A stretch of DNA of 64,000 nt from CAYFIW01 sp964500645 (GCA_964500645.1 CAZCOH010000002.1:57336-121335); one strand, 5' to 3'. Shown: positions 37,767 to 46,869, counted from the first letter of the stretch. Notes: generated from the letters alone by a model not told the origin. A program made the numbers and translations.

Positions 37767-38627
37767 ATGAAGATAGGATTACATTCTGCATTTAATTCTA
37801 ATTCCGTAGATTTAGCTGACTTCTCTTCAACTGCAGAGGAAATAGGGTTCGAATCTATTTGGTTACCTGAACATGTCGTCATACCTGTGAATCCTTCTGT
37901 TGGCCCTGGTGGTGTCGTGGGTGCTCCAATCCCCGATTCTTATCTAAGGATGGTGGATCCTTTGATTGGCTTGAGTATCGTGGCGGCAGTAACAGAAAAA
38001 ATGATGTTAGGAACAGGGGTTTGTTTGGTTCCTGAACATCACCCAATTGATCTAGCAAAAAAGATTTCAACCCTGGATTTATATTCGAAGGGAAGATTCT
38101 TATTTGGTATTGGTGCCGGTTGGCAACCCGAGGAAACTAAGGCGTTGGGTGGAGATTTTCCTCGTCGATGGACACAAACTACGGAGTCTATTGAAGTCAT
38201 GAAGAAAATGTGGACGGAGGACCAACCAGAATACCAAGGGAATTACTATAGTTTCCCACCTTTAAGATTTGATCCAAAACCTGTCTCTTCGCCCCATCCT
38301 CCTATTATATTGGGTAGTCGTGGACCGAGAGTCTTTCAGAGAACAGCCTTGTGGGGAGATGGGTGGGCTCCGTTTAAAGTTTCTACAGACGCTATATCTG
38401 ATGGGCGGAAAAATTTGACACTAGAATGCCAGAAGATAGGGAGAGATCCTTCAGAAATAGAGATAACGGTTTTCGTTGATCCGGTAAACGAAGATGAAAT
38501 AGAGATGCAGGCCCGAAATTATTTTGAAGCAGGTGCAAATAGAGTTGTATTTATTGTGGACTCATCTCCGCATAAAGACCCGTTGGAGGTCATACGAAAT
38601 ATAGCTGTTTCAACAAAAATCCAGTGA
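37767..38627 (+). CDS. F420/FMN-dependent luciferase-like oxidoreductase
   Basis: LLM-class oxidoreductase of 286 residues, resembling the F420-dependent TIGR03619 subfamily. Visible blocks are MKIGLHSAFNSNSVDLADF, FESIWLPEHVVIPV, LGTGVCLVPEHHPIDLAKKISTLD and FGIGAGWQPEETKALG. ATG 37767 is preferred because GGAGG lies nine bases upstream; an upstream in-frame start at 37731 lacks a site. Substrate unknown. It is transcribed away from the helicase and faces the acyltransferase tail, with only five bases between stops. Confidence 0.88.
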   Translation: MKIGLHSAFNSNSVDLADFSSTAEEIGFESIWLPEHVVIPVNPSVGPGGVVGAPIPDSYLRMVDPLIGLSIVAAVTEKMMLGTGVCLVPEHHPIDLAKKISTLDLYSKGRFLFGIGAGWQPEETKALGGDFPRRWTQTTESIEVMKKMWTEDQPEYQGNYYSFPPLRFDPKPVSSPHPPIILGSRGPRVFQRTALWGDGWAPFKVSTDAISDGRKNLTLECQKIGRDPSEIEITVFVDPVNEDEIEMQARNYFEAGANRVVFIVDSSPHKDPLEVIRNIAVSTKIQ

Positions 38628-38632
38628 CCGTG

Positions 38633-40033
38633 CTATGGACTTCTAGATCTTCTTCCGTTTAGTAATAGCCCGATTGGCGTGTATCTAACCAGACATCTGT
38701 AAGTCACCAGACACACCACCATGGTAAAGATGCAAGATATCAAGAATTTTGATTCTGCATTCCATTCAATCCCGGTCAATTTCTTCAACCACTGATTTCT
38801 ATCCATGTGACCTAAATAAAAGGTTGTCAGCGATACTAGTGGCAGGTGGATGATATAGATCCAGTATGAGGAATCGGAAAGCCATCGCACCCATTTCCTT
38901 GAGCTATTCATCGAGGCTTCGAAAACTCCTATTAATGCAAGTGTAATTAATACTGCTGAGGACCCGTAACAAATCAAATTCAGAAATTCAAAAAGTTGAA
39001 TTGAGGCCAGATCGTTTCTTAAGTTGAGTGAATCCATAATGGTAACGCAAACTAAGTGAGAAACGTAAAAGATGAAGGCACTCAGGCATAAGAGTACTAA
39101 ATAGGAGGACCCTTTTAGACGATCAATCAAACTCCTATTTGCCCAGAGTCCGTATCCATAGAGGAAGAAAAGGGATGAATATAAAAAGTCGGGCGCGTTT
39201 ATTGGCCAAATAGGTTTTGATTCGTTACCTGCTCTAAATCCCAGAATCAAACAAGCAGCTATTACAAATAAGATGGGAATCCTAGAATAGATTGTTTTTG
39301 TAAATATGATACCCAGTCTGGATAGGAATAGAAATTTTATGAGACTAGTCAAAGTGATAGTAACGGTTATGAAACTTGCTATAAGAAATCCAAAAATAAT
39401 CAGTCCGATTGCGCTTAGAGCACTAACACCGTTGAATGGACCGAAGCCGTACACGTAGACCAACAATAATAAGAAGCCTATCCATGTAAAAAGTAACAGG
39501 CTAAGTGAATATTTCGATTTAGTGAAAAAACAGATGATGCCTAGGCTAAAGTACATAATTGATAGGTAATAGAGAAACCATAGATGCCCTATAAGTTCCC
39601 CACTTGAACCTAAGTCATTTGTATTTTGAATAACCTCTTGAACTAATCTGAACGAAAAATATCCTTTCCAGCCGTATAGCCAAATTGTCGGTAATAAAAG
39701 TGCCATAATCGGACCAAAAATCAGGAGCGGAAGGAGTATTCTTTTTAATCTGTCACGGAAAAAATAAAAAAAGTGTCTGCGCTCAATTACCATATGAGCG
39801 AAGAATCCTGCCAGGAGAAAAAAAGTCGGCATTCGCCAAGTGTGTATAAAATCAAACAATAATGCCAAATTAAGAGATTGGTCACTGTCTGTTGGCCAGA
39901 TTGATTCCATGCTGAAAAGTTGTGAAAAATAGGTGATTGAGCCGTGAAGAAGAATCCCCGAGAACATGGCCATTGCTCGCAAAGCATCTAATCCGTTATA
40001 CCTTTTGTTTTCAAGTAAGTCGGATTCTTTCAC
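38633..40033 (-). CDS. Acyltransferase family 3 (OpgC/OafA-like) membrane protein
   Basis: Integral membrane O-acyltransferase, 466 residues with about ten hydrophobic helices. GLDALRAMAMFSGILLHG near the N-terminus holds the conserved His of the family and LLAGFFAHMVIERRHFFYFFRDRLKRILLPL is the second hallmark. It resembles OpgC (MdoC), which succinylates glucans, but many relatives acetylate polysaccharides or lipids, so the target is unknown. GTG 40033 has GGAAGG seven bases upstream and is preferred to 40051. No polysaccharide genes lie next to it. Confidence 0.85.
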   Translation of the reverse strand: MKESDLLENKRYNGLDALRAMAMFSGILLHGSITYFSQLFSMESIWPTDSDQSLNLALLFDFIHTWRMPTFFLLAGFFAHMVIERRHFFYFFRDRLKRILLPLLIFGPIMALLLPTIWLYGWKGYFSFRLVQEVIQNTNDLGSSGELIGHLWFLYYLSIMYFSLGIICFFTKSKYSLSLLLFTWIGFLLLLVYVYGFGPFNGVSALSAIGLIIFGFLIASFITVTITLTSLIKFLFLSRLGIIFTKTIYSRIPILFVIAACLILGFRAGNESKPIWPINAPDFLYSSLFFLYGYGLWANRSLIDRLKGSSYLVLLCLSAFIFYVSHLVCVTIMDSLNLRNDLASIQLFEFLNLICYGSSAVLITLALIGVFEASMNSSRKWVRWLSDSSYWIYIIHLPLVSLTTFYLGHMDRNQWLKKLTGIEWNAESKFLISCIFTMVVCLVTYRCLVRYTPIGLLLNGRRSRSP

Positions 40034-40246
40034 ATTGATACCTTCCAACACGTTAATGGCATTAACTTACTTCTGATGATGGTGCTGTTGTTACTTTTAG
40101 TTTCCACTGTTGAAAAGCATTTTGCGAAGAAGATATATTCTTATCTTCCGTCAGTATAGAAATTGTTACAAGAAGGTTTTATAGAATTTTGTACTGGCGT
40201 GAATCATTTTTATGTTTGTTGAATGTAGTGTATGGAGGGTAGGAAA

Positions 40247-41239
40247 TTGGATTATAGGAAATTTGGAAAAACCGACCTTGATATTTCCGTTTTGGGATTT
40301 GGTTGTGGTGCTGTTGGTGGGTTGATGGTTCGGGGAGAACACAAAGATATGTTAAAAACCGTGGAATTTGCTTTGCAAGCGGGGATTAATTATTTTGACA
40401 CGGCCCGAGCCTACGGTGATGGTCTTTCTGAAATTCATTTGGGCGCGCTTTTGCGAGAATTAGGTAGTCCTAATGTAATTATAGGAACCAAAATCAAATT
40501 GAATAAAGAACACTCCGGATCGATACAAAATAATGTGTTAGACCAAATAAACAATAGCCTTAACAGGCTCGGTTCCGAATCCGTAGATATTGTTTATACT
40601 CACAATCGTATTACACATAACTCATTATCAAATAGCGGAGATCTTAATCAATCAGACATGGAAGATGTGGTCATAGCTTTTGAGAAGGCTGTTTCTGAAG
40701 GCAAAATTAGATACTGGGGGTTTAATGGGTTAGGGCATACGTCGCCTGTGACAGATACGATTGAACAGTTCCACCCATCTGGGATCCATACTTGCTACAA
40801 TCTACTGAATCCTTCAGCTGGCGAGCCTGTAAGCCCGCAATTTCCCTACCAAGACTATGATTCGTTGATTGGCAAGTGTAATTTGTCTGGAGTTGGCACT
40901 GTAGCGATTCGTATACTCGCCGGAGGTGCACTTACTGGTTCATCTGCACGACATCCTATTTCCGCTCAGGAGGTGGCTCCTATATCGACCGGACAATCGA
41001 TGAATGACGATGTAAACCAGTCTCTCAACTATTCTTTTTTAGTTGATGAGGGATATGTCGATAGCTTGTCCGAAGCGGCTATTCGGTTTTCAGTAACCAA
41101 TAAGAAAATAGATACGGCTTTAATAGGGCTGTCTAATTTGAATCATCTAGAACACGCGGTTAAAGCCGTAGAAAAAGGTCCTCTCGAGGAGGAGGTCCTA
41201 GGAAAAATAGCTACAGCACGAAAAGAGTTCTTTTCCTAA
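40247..41239 (+). CDS. Aldo/keto reductase
   Basis: NADPH-dependent TIM-barrel reductase of 330 residues. YRKFGKTDLDISVLGFGCGAVGG opens the domain. The Asp-Tyr-Lys-His tetrad can be seen in NYFDTARAYGDG (D and Y), IIGTKIKL (K) and DIVYTHNR (H). The start is probably TTG 40247, because GGAGGG is positioned before it; ATG 40232 would add five residues. The substrate is unknown; the sequence is closest in style to the YdbC/galactose-type plant-like AKRs. The DUF2332 gene starts 4 bases after its stop. Confidence 0.86.
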   Translation: MDYRKFGKTDLDISVLGFGCGAVGGLMVRGEHKDMLKTVEFALQAGINYFDTARAYGDGLSEIHLGALLRELGSPNVIIGTKIKLNKEHSGSIQNNVLDQINNSLNRLGSESVDIVYTHNRITHNSLSNSGDLNQSDMEDVVIAFEKAVSEGKIRYWGFNGLGHTSPVTDTIEQFHPSGIHTCYNLLNPSAGEPVSPQFPYQDYDSLIGKCNLSGVGTVAIRILAGGALTGSSARHPISAQEVAPISTGQSMNDDVNQSLNYSFLVDEGYVDSLSEAAIRFSVTNKKIDTALIGLSNLNHLEHAVKAVEKGPLEEEVLGKIATARKEFFS

Positions 41240-41243
41240 GCCA

Positions 41244-42281
41244 ATGGTATCAAGGTCAGATTCATTACGTGATAAATTTGAAGATTTTGCCAATGAGTGC
41301 AAAATCTTGTTTGCACCGATGTACCAGTATTTTTCAGAGCGTGTTGCCGGGGACGAAGATCTTAAATCAATTTGTTTAGCAGTAGAGAAGGGTCAGCCTG
41401 TACCGAACCTTTTTTTTGCCGCAATAAGATTTCATCTACTTACTGGATTTGAACATTCGCTCGGAGATATATATCAAAAGATTCAAAACGGTCAGCCAGT
41501 CGATTATGAGTATGCCTATAGGCAGTTGCACTCTTTTTGTCTCGACAATGCGGGTTTGATCAGACAAACCATAAGCGAAAAACTTGTTCAAACTAATGTT
41601 CCTGCTAGATGTTCGTATCTAATGCCGGCTTTCTCAAAAATGTGCGAAAGATTCAATATCGTGAACTTCCATGTAGTAGAAATTGGGGCTAGTGCTGGAC
41701 TTAATTTGCTTTGGGATCATTATTACTACGACTACTCTGTTGAAACGCATGGAGATCCTTCCTCGCCGGTACATATTAAAAGCACTTTTAGAGGGGAAAG
41801 TCCACTGGCTGGAAGATCCCATAAATATCAGGTAGCTAGCAGAACTGGGATAGATTTAAATCCAATAAATTTATCAAACGCAAAAGACCTGTTGTGGTTG
41901 CGTTCTCTTGTGTGGCCCGAACGTATTGAGGAAGAAAAAGTTTTATTGAGTGCGGTGGATTATGCACTAAACAGTAATTTATATGAAGTCAGAAAAGGTA
42001 ATGCCATTTCATTACTTCCTAAGTTGTTAAATGATATTCCGTCACAATCTGATGTTTGCCTATTTGATACCCATGTAATGAATCAAATTTCGATGGGTGG
42101 TCGTGCCGAGTTAGATCAAATTATTCTCGCTGAAAGCAAGCAAAGGGATATATATAGAATTTCCGTTGGTGGTTTGAGTATCCCGGCAGAGATTAGGCTC
42201 ACCGTAGCAAAGTCTGGAAAAACATACCAAATTTTAATGGGATACAGTGATGCACATGGGTTATGGTCGGAGTGGATTTAA
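41244..42281 (+). CDS. DUF2332 family protein
   Basis: 345-residue protein of the DUF2332 family, soluble, function unknown. RDKFEDFANECKILFAPMYQYFSERVAGDEDL starts the domain, and HVVEIGASAGLNLLWDHYYYDY is its strongest block; the EIGASAGLNL stretch resembles the SAM-binding GxGxxxGLNL of methyltransferase-like folds. It begins four bases after the aldo/keto reductase stop and 45 bases before the enolase-superfamily gene, so all three are probably co-transcribed. Confidence 0.8.
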   Translation: MVSRSDSLRDKFEDFANECKILFAPMYQYFSERVAGDEDLKSICLAVEKGQPVPNLFFAAIRFHLLTGFEHSLGDIYQKIQNGQPVDYEYAYRQLHSFCLDNAGLIRQTISEKLVQTNVPARCSYLMPAFSKMCERFNIVNFHVVEIGASAGLNLLWDHYYYDYSVETHGDPSSPVHIKSTFRGESPLAGRSHKYQVASRTGIDLNPINLSNAKDLLWLRSLVWPERIEEEKVLLSAVDYALNSNLYEVRKGNAISLLPKLLNDIPSQSDVCLFDTHVMNQISMGGRAELDQIILAESKQRDIYRISVGGLSIPAEIRLTVAKSGKTYQILMGYSDAHGLWSEWI

Positions 42282-42326
42282 AAATTTGGTCATTATTTAT
42301 TAGGTGGATTTCGATAGGGGGACAAA

Positions 42327-43538
42327 TTGAAGATAACTGACATAAAAACTTTTATCGTAGATGCTGGTTGGAGACCTTGGATGTTTGTGAAGGTTGAAAC
42401 GGATGAAGGAATTTATGGGTGGGGAGAATGTAGTGACGGAAAATTACCTAACGGAATAGATGGAGTTATAAAAGATCTAAAGCCCGTTTTGATAGGTAAA
42501 GATCCAAGGGCATTTGAAATGCGGTTCACAGAGATGTTGATTAATACACGCCAGAGTAGATGGGGTGTTGCGGCTAAAGCATTGGCTGGATTGGATTGTG
42601 CTTTTATCGATATTAAAGCGAAAGCGCTTGGTATATCAGTTGCGGAACTATTCGGAGGTCCCACAAGAGATAAGGTAAGGGTTTATTGGTCTCATTGTGG
42701 GTCCAGTAGGATTCGTCACGCGGATATTTTGGGGACTCCTCCCATTAATTCATGGGCGGATGTAACTGCTCTGGGGAAGGAAGTAAAAGAGAGGGGATTC
42801 ACTGCTTTAAAGACTAATGTTTTACTTCCGGGTGAGGGAGCTACATTCGGCGGCGGTTCATTTGGTGGGGCTGGTACTACTGATCAAATAGCACCTAAGT
42901 GGCTTATTCCACATATAGAAACTCTAATTGGGACGTTTAGAGATGCCGTGGGTGACGACATAGACATCAATCTGGATCTGAATTTTCACTTTAAAACCGA
43001 AGGTTGCTTGAGGATAGCTAAAGTCTTAGAACAATTCGATATGTTGTGGCTTGAAATTGACATGTATGATCCATCGAGTTTACGTCAAATTAAAGACTCT
43101 ACATCCACCAAAATTTGCACAGGTGAAAATCTTTTCTACATGGACCAGTATCTGCCTTATTTTGAAGGACATGCAGCTGACATATTCATGATAGACGTTC
43201 CTTGGAATGGGTTTAGCCAATCTAAGAAGATTGGTGATCTAGCTGAAGTATTTCAACATAACGTGGCTCCACACAATTATTACAGTCACCTGTCCAGTTT
43301 TGTGAGTGCATCTTTGTGTGCATCCTTGCCTAACGTAAGAATCATGGAAATAGATATTGATGATGTTCCTTGGAAAGATGAATTAACAACTAACGTTCCT
43401 GAAATAGTTGACGGCTACATGACGGTACCGTCAGGGCCTGGTTGGGGAACTGAAATTAATGAGGATATTGCGAGGGCACATCCATGGGATGAGAATAAGG
43501 TAATGTCGGTGATGTCACATGGATATAAGGTGATATGA
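42327..43538 (+). CDS. Enolase-superfamily dehydratase/racemase (MR/GalD-like)
   Basis: 403-residue member of the mandelate racemase/muconate lactonising group. An N-terminal capping domain (DEGIYGWGECSDG) precedes a TIM barrel. Predicted metal ligands are in NLDLNFHF (Asp), LWLEIDMYD (Glu) and ICTGENLF (Glu). ALKTN and VAPHNYYSHLS hold the expected Lys and His of the acid-sugar-dehydratase type. The start is TTG with AGGGGG before it. Substrate is unknown; galactonate-type acid sugars are a reasonable guess. Such paralogues are numerous in SAR202-like genomes. It is the last gene of the aldo/keto reductase-DUF2332 unit. Confidence 0.87.
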   Translation: MKITDIKTFIVDAGWRPWMFVKVETDEGIYGWGECSDGKLPNGIDGVIKDLKPVLIGKDPRAFEMRFTEMLINTRQSRWGVAAKALAGLDCAFIDIKAKALGISVAELFGGPTRDKVRVYWSHCGSSRIRHADILGTPPINSWADVTALGKEVKERGFTALKTNVLLPGEGATFGGGSFGGAGTTDQIAPKWLIPHIETLIGTFRDAVGDDIDINLDLNFHFKTEGCLRIAKVLEQFDMLWLEIDMYDPSSLRQIKDSTSTKICTGENLFYMDQYLPYFEGHAADIFMIDVPWNGFSQSKKIGDLAEVFQHNVAPHNYYSHLSSFVSASLCASLPNVRIMEIDIDDVPWKDELTTNVPEIVDGYMTVPSGPGWGTEINEDIARAHPWDENKVMSVMSHGYKVI

Positions 43539-43567
43539 AATAAATTTTCGCTGTTGCAGTTTTAGAG

Positions 43568-44431
43568 TTATCTGGTGTTAACCTGAGTTGCAACAAACTC
43601 TTTCATCATCTGAATGGCGGCGTGAGATTCTGGTTGCGGAGTTCTCACAAAACTGTGAGGCATATTTTCAAACCTCCTCAGGTCTATATCACCACCCAAA
43701 CTGGCATAAGTTCTAGAAAATCTATTTGGTATTTCATTTGGCACATTTGCATCAACGGTACCATGAATAAGTAGGCACGAAGGTAGATGCTGATGGGATT
43801 TGGAGTCCAACACGTTTTGGGGGTTTGCTAATCGCATATTCTCTTCGGTAATAAAATACGATTCAGTTCCGCGTATCAAGCTCTCAATGTCTGCTCCTTT
43901 GGCGTAAAGGTAACGCTCATATGAGTCTAAGACAGCTGACACCCCAATAAAATAGTCGAGAGTTGAATCGGTATCTAAGAATTTCTCTGAAGTGTGTTTG
44001 GAATAAGTAGGGTCGTGAGGTTTTAAAGAATTTAGCATCAGGGTATGGCCCCCACTCGATATTCCCATCCCTCCAAAAGTTGAAGGGTCTCCTCCGTAAT
44101 TATGGCATTCTGATTTCCACCATCTAACCGCGTAATTGACATCTTGCACTTGTCTTGGGTAGGGGTCTAGGGGAGCTACTCTAAAATCTACGGCTGCAAC
44201 AACCATACCGCTCGCTGCCAAAGACCTGTCGATATATTCTCCGTCAATACGCGAGCCAGATTGCCAGGCTCCTCCATGAACATCTAGGAATGCAGGGAAG
44301 GTTCTTTCTTTGGATACAAAGTTGGGACGATAAATCGTTGCACTGAAAGATCTTTTTTCAGAACCTGAACCTATTTCTAGGTAAGTGGTATCGGAGGAGG
44401 TTATGTCGAACAAGTCATTTAGATCGTACAT
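43568..44431 (-). CDS. Alpha/beta-hydrolase esterase (HSL-like)
   Basis: Cytoplasmic carboxylesterase of 287 residues, resembling the hormone-sensitive-lipase group. LDVHGGAWQSGSRID holds the HGG oxyanion motif. GMGISSGGH is the nucleophile elbow (GxSxG), HGTVDANVPNE supplies the Asp and MPHSFVRTP the catalytic His. ATG 44431 is chosen over GTG 44446, which would fall within a repeat boundary. The gene reads away from the RRM duplication. The ester substrate is unknown. Confidence 0.83.
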   Translation of the reverse strand: MYDLNDLFDITSSDTTYLEIGSGSEKRSFSATIYRPNFVSKERTFPAFLDVHGGAWQSGSRIDGEYIDRSLAASGMVVAAVDFRVAPLDPYPRQVQDVNYAVRWWKSECHNYGGDPSTFGGMGISSGGHTLMLNSLKPHDPTYSKHTSEKFLDTDSTLDYFIGVSAVLDSYERYLYAKGADIESLIRGTESYFITEENMRLANPQNVLDSKSHQHLPSCLLIHGTVDANVPNEIPNRFSRTYASLGGDIDLRRFENMPHSFVRTPQPESHAAIQMMKEFVATQVNTR

Positions 44432-44501
44432 TTGTATCTGCAACACCTGAAAGATTAGTCGCCTTATAGTAACCCAAGAGGCGTAATTTAGCTTTATATA
44501 T

Positions 44502-44531
44502 TTGTTGAGGTATGGATAAACAAACTATAAT
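44502..44531 (+). promoter_or_regulatory. Sigma-70-type promoter of RRM gene 1 with long leader
   Basis: TTGTTG (44502-44507) lies 18 bases before TATAAT (44526-44531). The coding start at 44639 implies a leader of about 100 bases. A hairpin GGTTGCTCC-TATA-GGGTAACC lies at 44592-44612 with one bulged base. Long structured leaders control cold-inducible RNA-binding proteins in other bacteria, which makes temperature control possible here but not shown. Confidence 0.6.
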
Positions 44532-44638
44532 GGAGTATCTTTTATGAGGCGATTTGCCAAATGTGGTAAAATTCGCGTCTTTAAATCAGTAGGTTGCTCC
44601 TATAGGGTAACCGTTTAGTTTCGGAGTGGAAGAATCGC

Positions 44639-44890
44639 GTGAATATATATGTTGGGAATATTTCGTACAGTACTTCTGAGGACGACCTCAGGGACCTTTT
44701 CGCACGGTACGGTGAGGTTACTGCAGTACGCACGATTACCGATAGAGATACAGGCAGGTCGAAAGGTTTCGGCTTTGTCGAGATGACTGATGATGATCAG
44801 GCCAAGGAAGCAATCAGCGCTTTAGATAGCAATGACTTCATGGGACGTGACATCAGGGTTAACGAGGCCAGGCCTCGAGAACCCAGATAA
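44639..44890 (+). CDS. RRM-type RNA-binding protein, copy 1
   Basis: 83-residue single RNA-recognition-motif protein of the cyanobacterial/Chloroflexota glycine-lacking type. RNP2 is IYVGNI at residues 3-8 and RNP1 is KGFGFVEM at 42-49, with the aromatic residues that stack on RNA in place. It binds single-stranded RNA by analogy, likely as a chaperone or regulator. GTG start with GGAG and GGA in front. The coding sequence is base-for-base identical to copy 2 at 45247, including silent positions. Confidence 0.93.
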   Translation: MNIYVGNISYSTSEDDLRDLFARYGEVTAVRTITDRDTGRSKGFGFVEMTDDDQAKEAISALDSNDFMGRDIRVNEARPREPR

Positions 44891-44896
44891 ATTTGT

Positions 44897-44927
44897 CTCC
44901 TAGTCTCCTCAGATTACTCTAGGAGGC
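44897..44927 (+). terminator. Hairpin after RRM gene 1 (probable terminator)
   Basis: GTCTCCTAG (44895-44903) pairs with CTAGGAGGC (44919-44927) around a 15-base loop, followed by TCTCTCATTT, which is T-rich but imperfect. It lies a few bases after the RRM stop. A second hairpin follows at 44940-44979: an 11-bp perfect stem CACATGGCAAG/CTTGCCATGTG with an 18-base loop and no T-tract, so it may be a structural rather than a terminating element. Confidence 0.55.
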
Positions 44928-45109
44928 TCTCTCATTTATCACATGGCAAGTAGCTTATGTAAGTTTTGCTTGCCATGTGAATATCCCATTTAAGCGGGTC
45001 GATTATGGCCTTGGTGTTTCGACTTGTCTCGAATTATCAAAGTAAACTCCTTACTTGAAAGATTAGTCACTTTATAGCAACCCAAGAGGCGTAATTTAGC
45101 TTTATATAT

Positions 45110-45139
45110 TTGTTGAGGTATGGATAAACAAACTATAAT
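45110..45139 (+). promoter_or_regulatory. Promoter of RRM gene 2
   Basis: Same hexamers and 18-base spacing as in copy 1 (TTGTTG 45110-45115, TATAAT 45134-45139), since the promoter is inside the duplicated unit. Each copy therefore has its own promoter and should be expressed separately. Confidence 0.6.
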
Positions 45140-45246
45140 GGAGTATCTTTTATGAGGCGATTTGCCAAATGTGGTAAAATTCGCGTCTTTAAATCAGTAG
45201 GTTGCTCCTATAGGGTAACCGTTTAGTTTCGGAGTGGAAGAATCGC

Positions 45247-45498
45247 GTGAATATATATGTTGGGAATATTTCGTACAGTACTTCTGAGGACGACCTCAGG
45301 GACCTTTTCGCACGGTACGGTGAGGTTACTGCAGTACGCACGATTACCGATAGAGATACAGGCAGGTCGAAAGGTTTCGGCTTTGTCGAGATGACTGATG
45401 ATGATCAGGCCAAGGAAGCAATCAGCGCTTTAGATAGCAATGACTTCATGGGACGTGACATCAGGGTTAACGAGGCCAGGCCTCGAGAACCCAGATAA
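45247..45498 (+). CDS. RRM-type RNA-binding protein, copy 2
   Basis: Second gene for the same 83-residue RNA-recognition-motif protein, identical in DNA to copy 1. RNP2 and RNP1 are at residues 3-8 and 42-49. It has its own promoter, leader and downstream hairpins. Since the protein is identical, the duplication would raise dosage rather than add a new binding specificity, unless the copies differ in regulation at the diverged left end. The amidohydrolase gene lies convergently 174 bases downstream. Confidence 0.93.
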   Translation: MNIYVGNISYSTSEDDLRDLFARYGEVTAVRTITDRDTGRSKGFGFVEMTDDDQAKEAISALDSNDFMGRDIRVNEARPREPR

Positions 45499-45504
45499 AT
45501 TTGT

Positions 45505-45535
45505 CTCCTAGTCTCCTCAGATTACTCTAGGAGGC
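45505..45535 (+). terminator. Hairpin after RRM gene 2 (probable terminator)
   Basis: Same inverted repeat as in copy 1 (stem arms at 45503-45511 and 45527-45535, then TCTCTCATTT). The 11-bp stem CACATGGCAAG/CTTGCCATGTG recurs at 45548-45587. Their conservation follows from the duplication and is not independent evidence. Confidence 0.55.
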
Positions 45536-45672
45536 TCTCTCATTTATCACATGGCAAGTAGCTTATGTAAGTTTTGCTTGCCATGTGAATATCCCATTTA
45601 AACTGGCTAATAAAGTCTTGGCTTTTCATGACGTTTCCAATCGTCATGAGATAAGTTCTTTGCGGTTCTTAA

Positions 45673-46701
45673 TTAGTTTACTGTTACTTTGTACGTTTTC
45701 ACCGCAGTGTCATGAAACAGCGCATTTATCGTCGATTCATCGAAATCAGACGATATTTTCTTAAAAGCGTTGTACATTACATGATAGGAAAATGACACTT
45801 TGTCTACTGGAAAATTACTTTCGAACATGCACCGGGTTGGCCCAAATTTATCTATACAATAAGAGATAAATGGTTCCATGTCATGAGCGAGTTCTTCGGA
45901 TCCTACCGGTATGTCCCTGAGATGCCAGTCGAACCCCATCATAGGCATCCCCATTCCTCCCAGTTTAATCACGACATTTGGACATTCAGACACAGCATCT
46001 ATACCTTCTTTCCAAATTGATATGGTCTGATCATCTTTACCAAGATAGGGCCCAGTTCTTAATAAGCCACCGATATGGTTCAGAATAATGGTTAAAGTGG
46101 GGACGGATTTCGCAAAGTCTGCAAGATCTTTAAGTTGGTGGTGATACATCCATCCTTCGAGGCTCAAATCCATATCCGCTAAAATTTGAGCTCCTAATCT
46201 GAATCGCTCATTTTTCATCTGGTCAGCTCCTCCCTTTGAGGAGGATGAAGCAAATTCTGGATTTGAATCCCAAGTTAGCCTATGTCTTATTCCTCTGAAC
46301 CTGTTGGAGCTTGCCTCTTTTAATCTGTTCAGAACAGGTCTGACATCCTCTCCGAGGTTCAAGTCAGCTGATCCTATTATTGATGCTGCAATTCTTGATT
46401 CTCCGTAAAGTCCACTGGCTGACATAGCGGATATGCCCTGAACAAATTCGACTTCTCCTACAGGTTTCATTTCCTCTGGACCAGAAGCTCTTAGCATGGA
46501 TTCAGCTTCTATAAACACAGTTGACCTGATGTTATGTCCCGAATTTGTATCTTCTAAAAGTTCGTCTAAAAGATATCGTTGATAAGGAATTCGTACTTGA
46601 CGATGGTCCCATAGATGATGATGTGGATCACAAATCGGGAGATTAGGATTTATTGGTTCTTCCTTAGTCTGAGATAGCCAGTCATTTCCACCAAATGCCA
46701 T
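45673..46701 (-). CDS. Amidohydrolase-family (TIM-barrel) metal hydrolase
   Basis: 342-residue member of the PF04909 amidohydrolase 2 group. LPICDPHHHLWDHRQ near residue 20 holds the HxH metal pair, and ILNHIGG and CMFESNFPVD (late Asp) provide further metal and active-site residues. Relatives act as lactonases, decarboxylases and 2-pyrone-4,6-dicarboxylate hydrolases, so the substrate is not fixed. ATG with strong AGGAG before it. Soluble. It reads towards the RRM pair and away from the coiled-coil lipoprotein. Confidence 0.87.
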   Translation of the reverse strand: MAFGGNDWLSQTKEEPINPNLPICDPHHHLWDHRQVRIPYQRYLLDELLEDTNSGHNIRSTVFIEAESMLRASGPEEMKPVGEVEFVQGISAMSASGLYGESRIAASIIGSADLNLGEDVRPVLNRLKEASSNRFRGIRHRLTWDSNPEFASSSSKGGADQMKNERFRLGAQILADMDLSLEGWMYHHQLKDLADFAKSVPTLTIILNHIGGLLRTGPYLGKDDQTISIWKEGIDAVSECPNVVIKLGGMGMPMMGFDWHLRDIPVGSEELAHDMEPFISYCIDKFGPTRCMFESNFPVDKVSFSYHVMYNAFKKISSDFDESTINALFHDTAVKTYKVTVN

Positions 46702-46869
46702 TTTCTTCTCCTGATTAGCTAGATCTATTAACGTTTTTATCGAATTCGACTGAGATTCTGTTCATTGTATTAAGGGATTTTTATTGTGAGATAATTGGTT
46801 TGTATTTATAAATATTATTTTGCCTTGCGTCACAATATCAGTAAAAGAAATGGATGGGTAGTTAACGTT

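Larger units (their letters stand above)
44445..44993 (+). repeat. Tandem duplication unit 1 carrying an RRM gene
   Basis: First copy of a 549-bp unit that recurs 608 bases downstream. The two are identical from 44471 to 44993. Four differences occur in the first 26 positions (44447 C/T, 44461 G/A, 44463 C/T, 44470 T/C). The unit holds a promoter, a leader of about 100 bases, the RRM gene, and two hairpins. The 59 bases between copies (44994-45052) are unique. Confidence 0.95.
45053..45601 (+). repeat. Tandem duplication unit 2 carrying an RRM gene
   Basis: Second copy of the 549-bp unit. It matches 44445-44993 with four differences near its left end and none across the leader, coding sequence and 3' hairpins. 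The sequence after both units diverges at the same point, 44993 and 45601. Near-perfect identity in noncoding and synonymous sites points to a recent event or to gene conversion. Confidence 0.95.

Noticed and set aside
44554..44572. Second promoter TTGCCA/TAAAAT ahead of RRM gene 1
   Set aside because: Only seven bases separate the hexamers.
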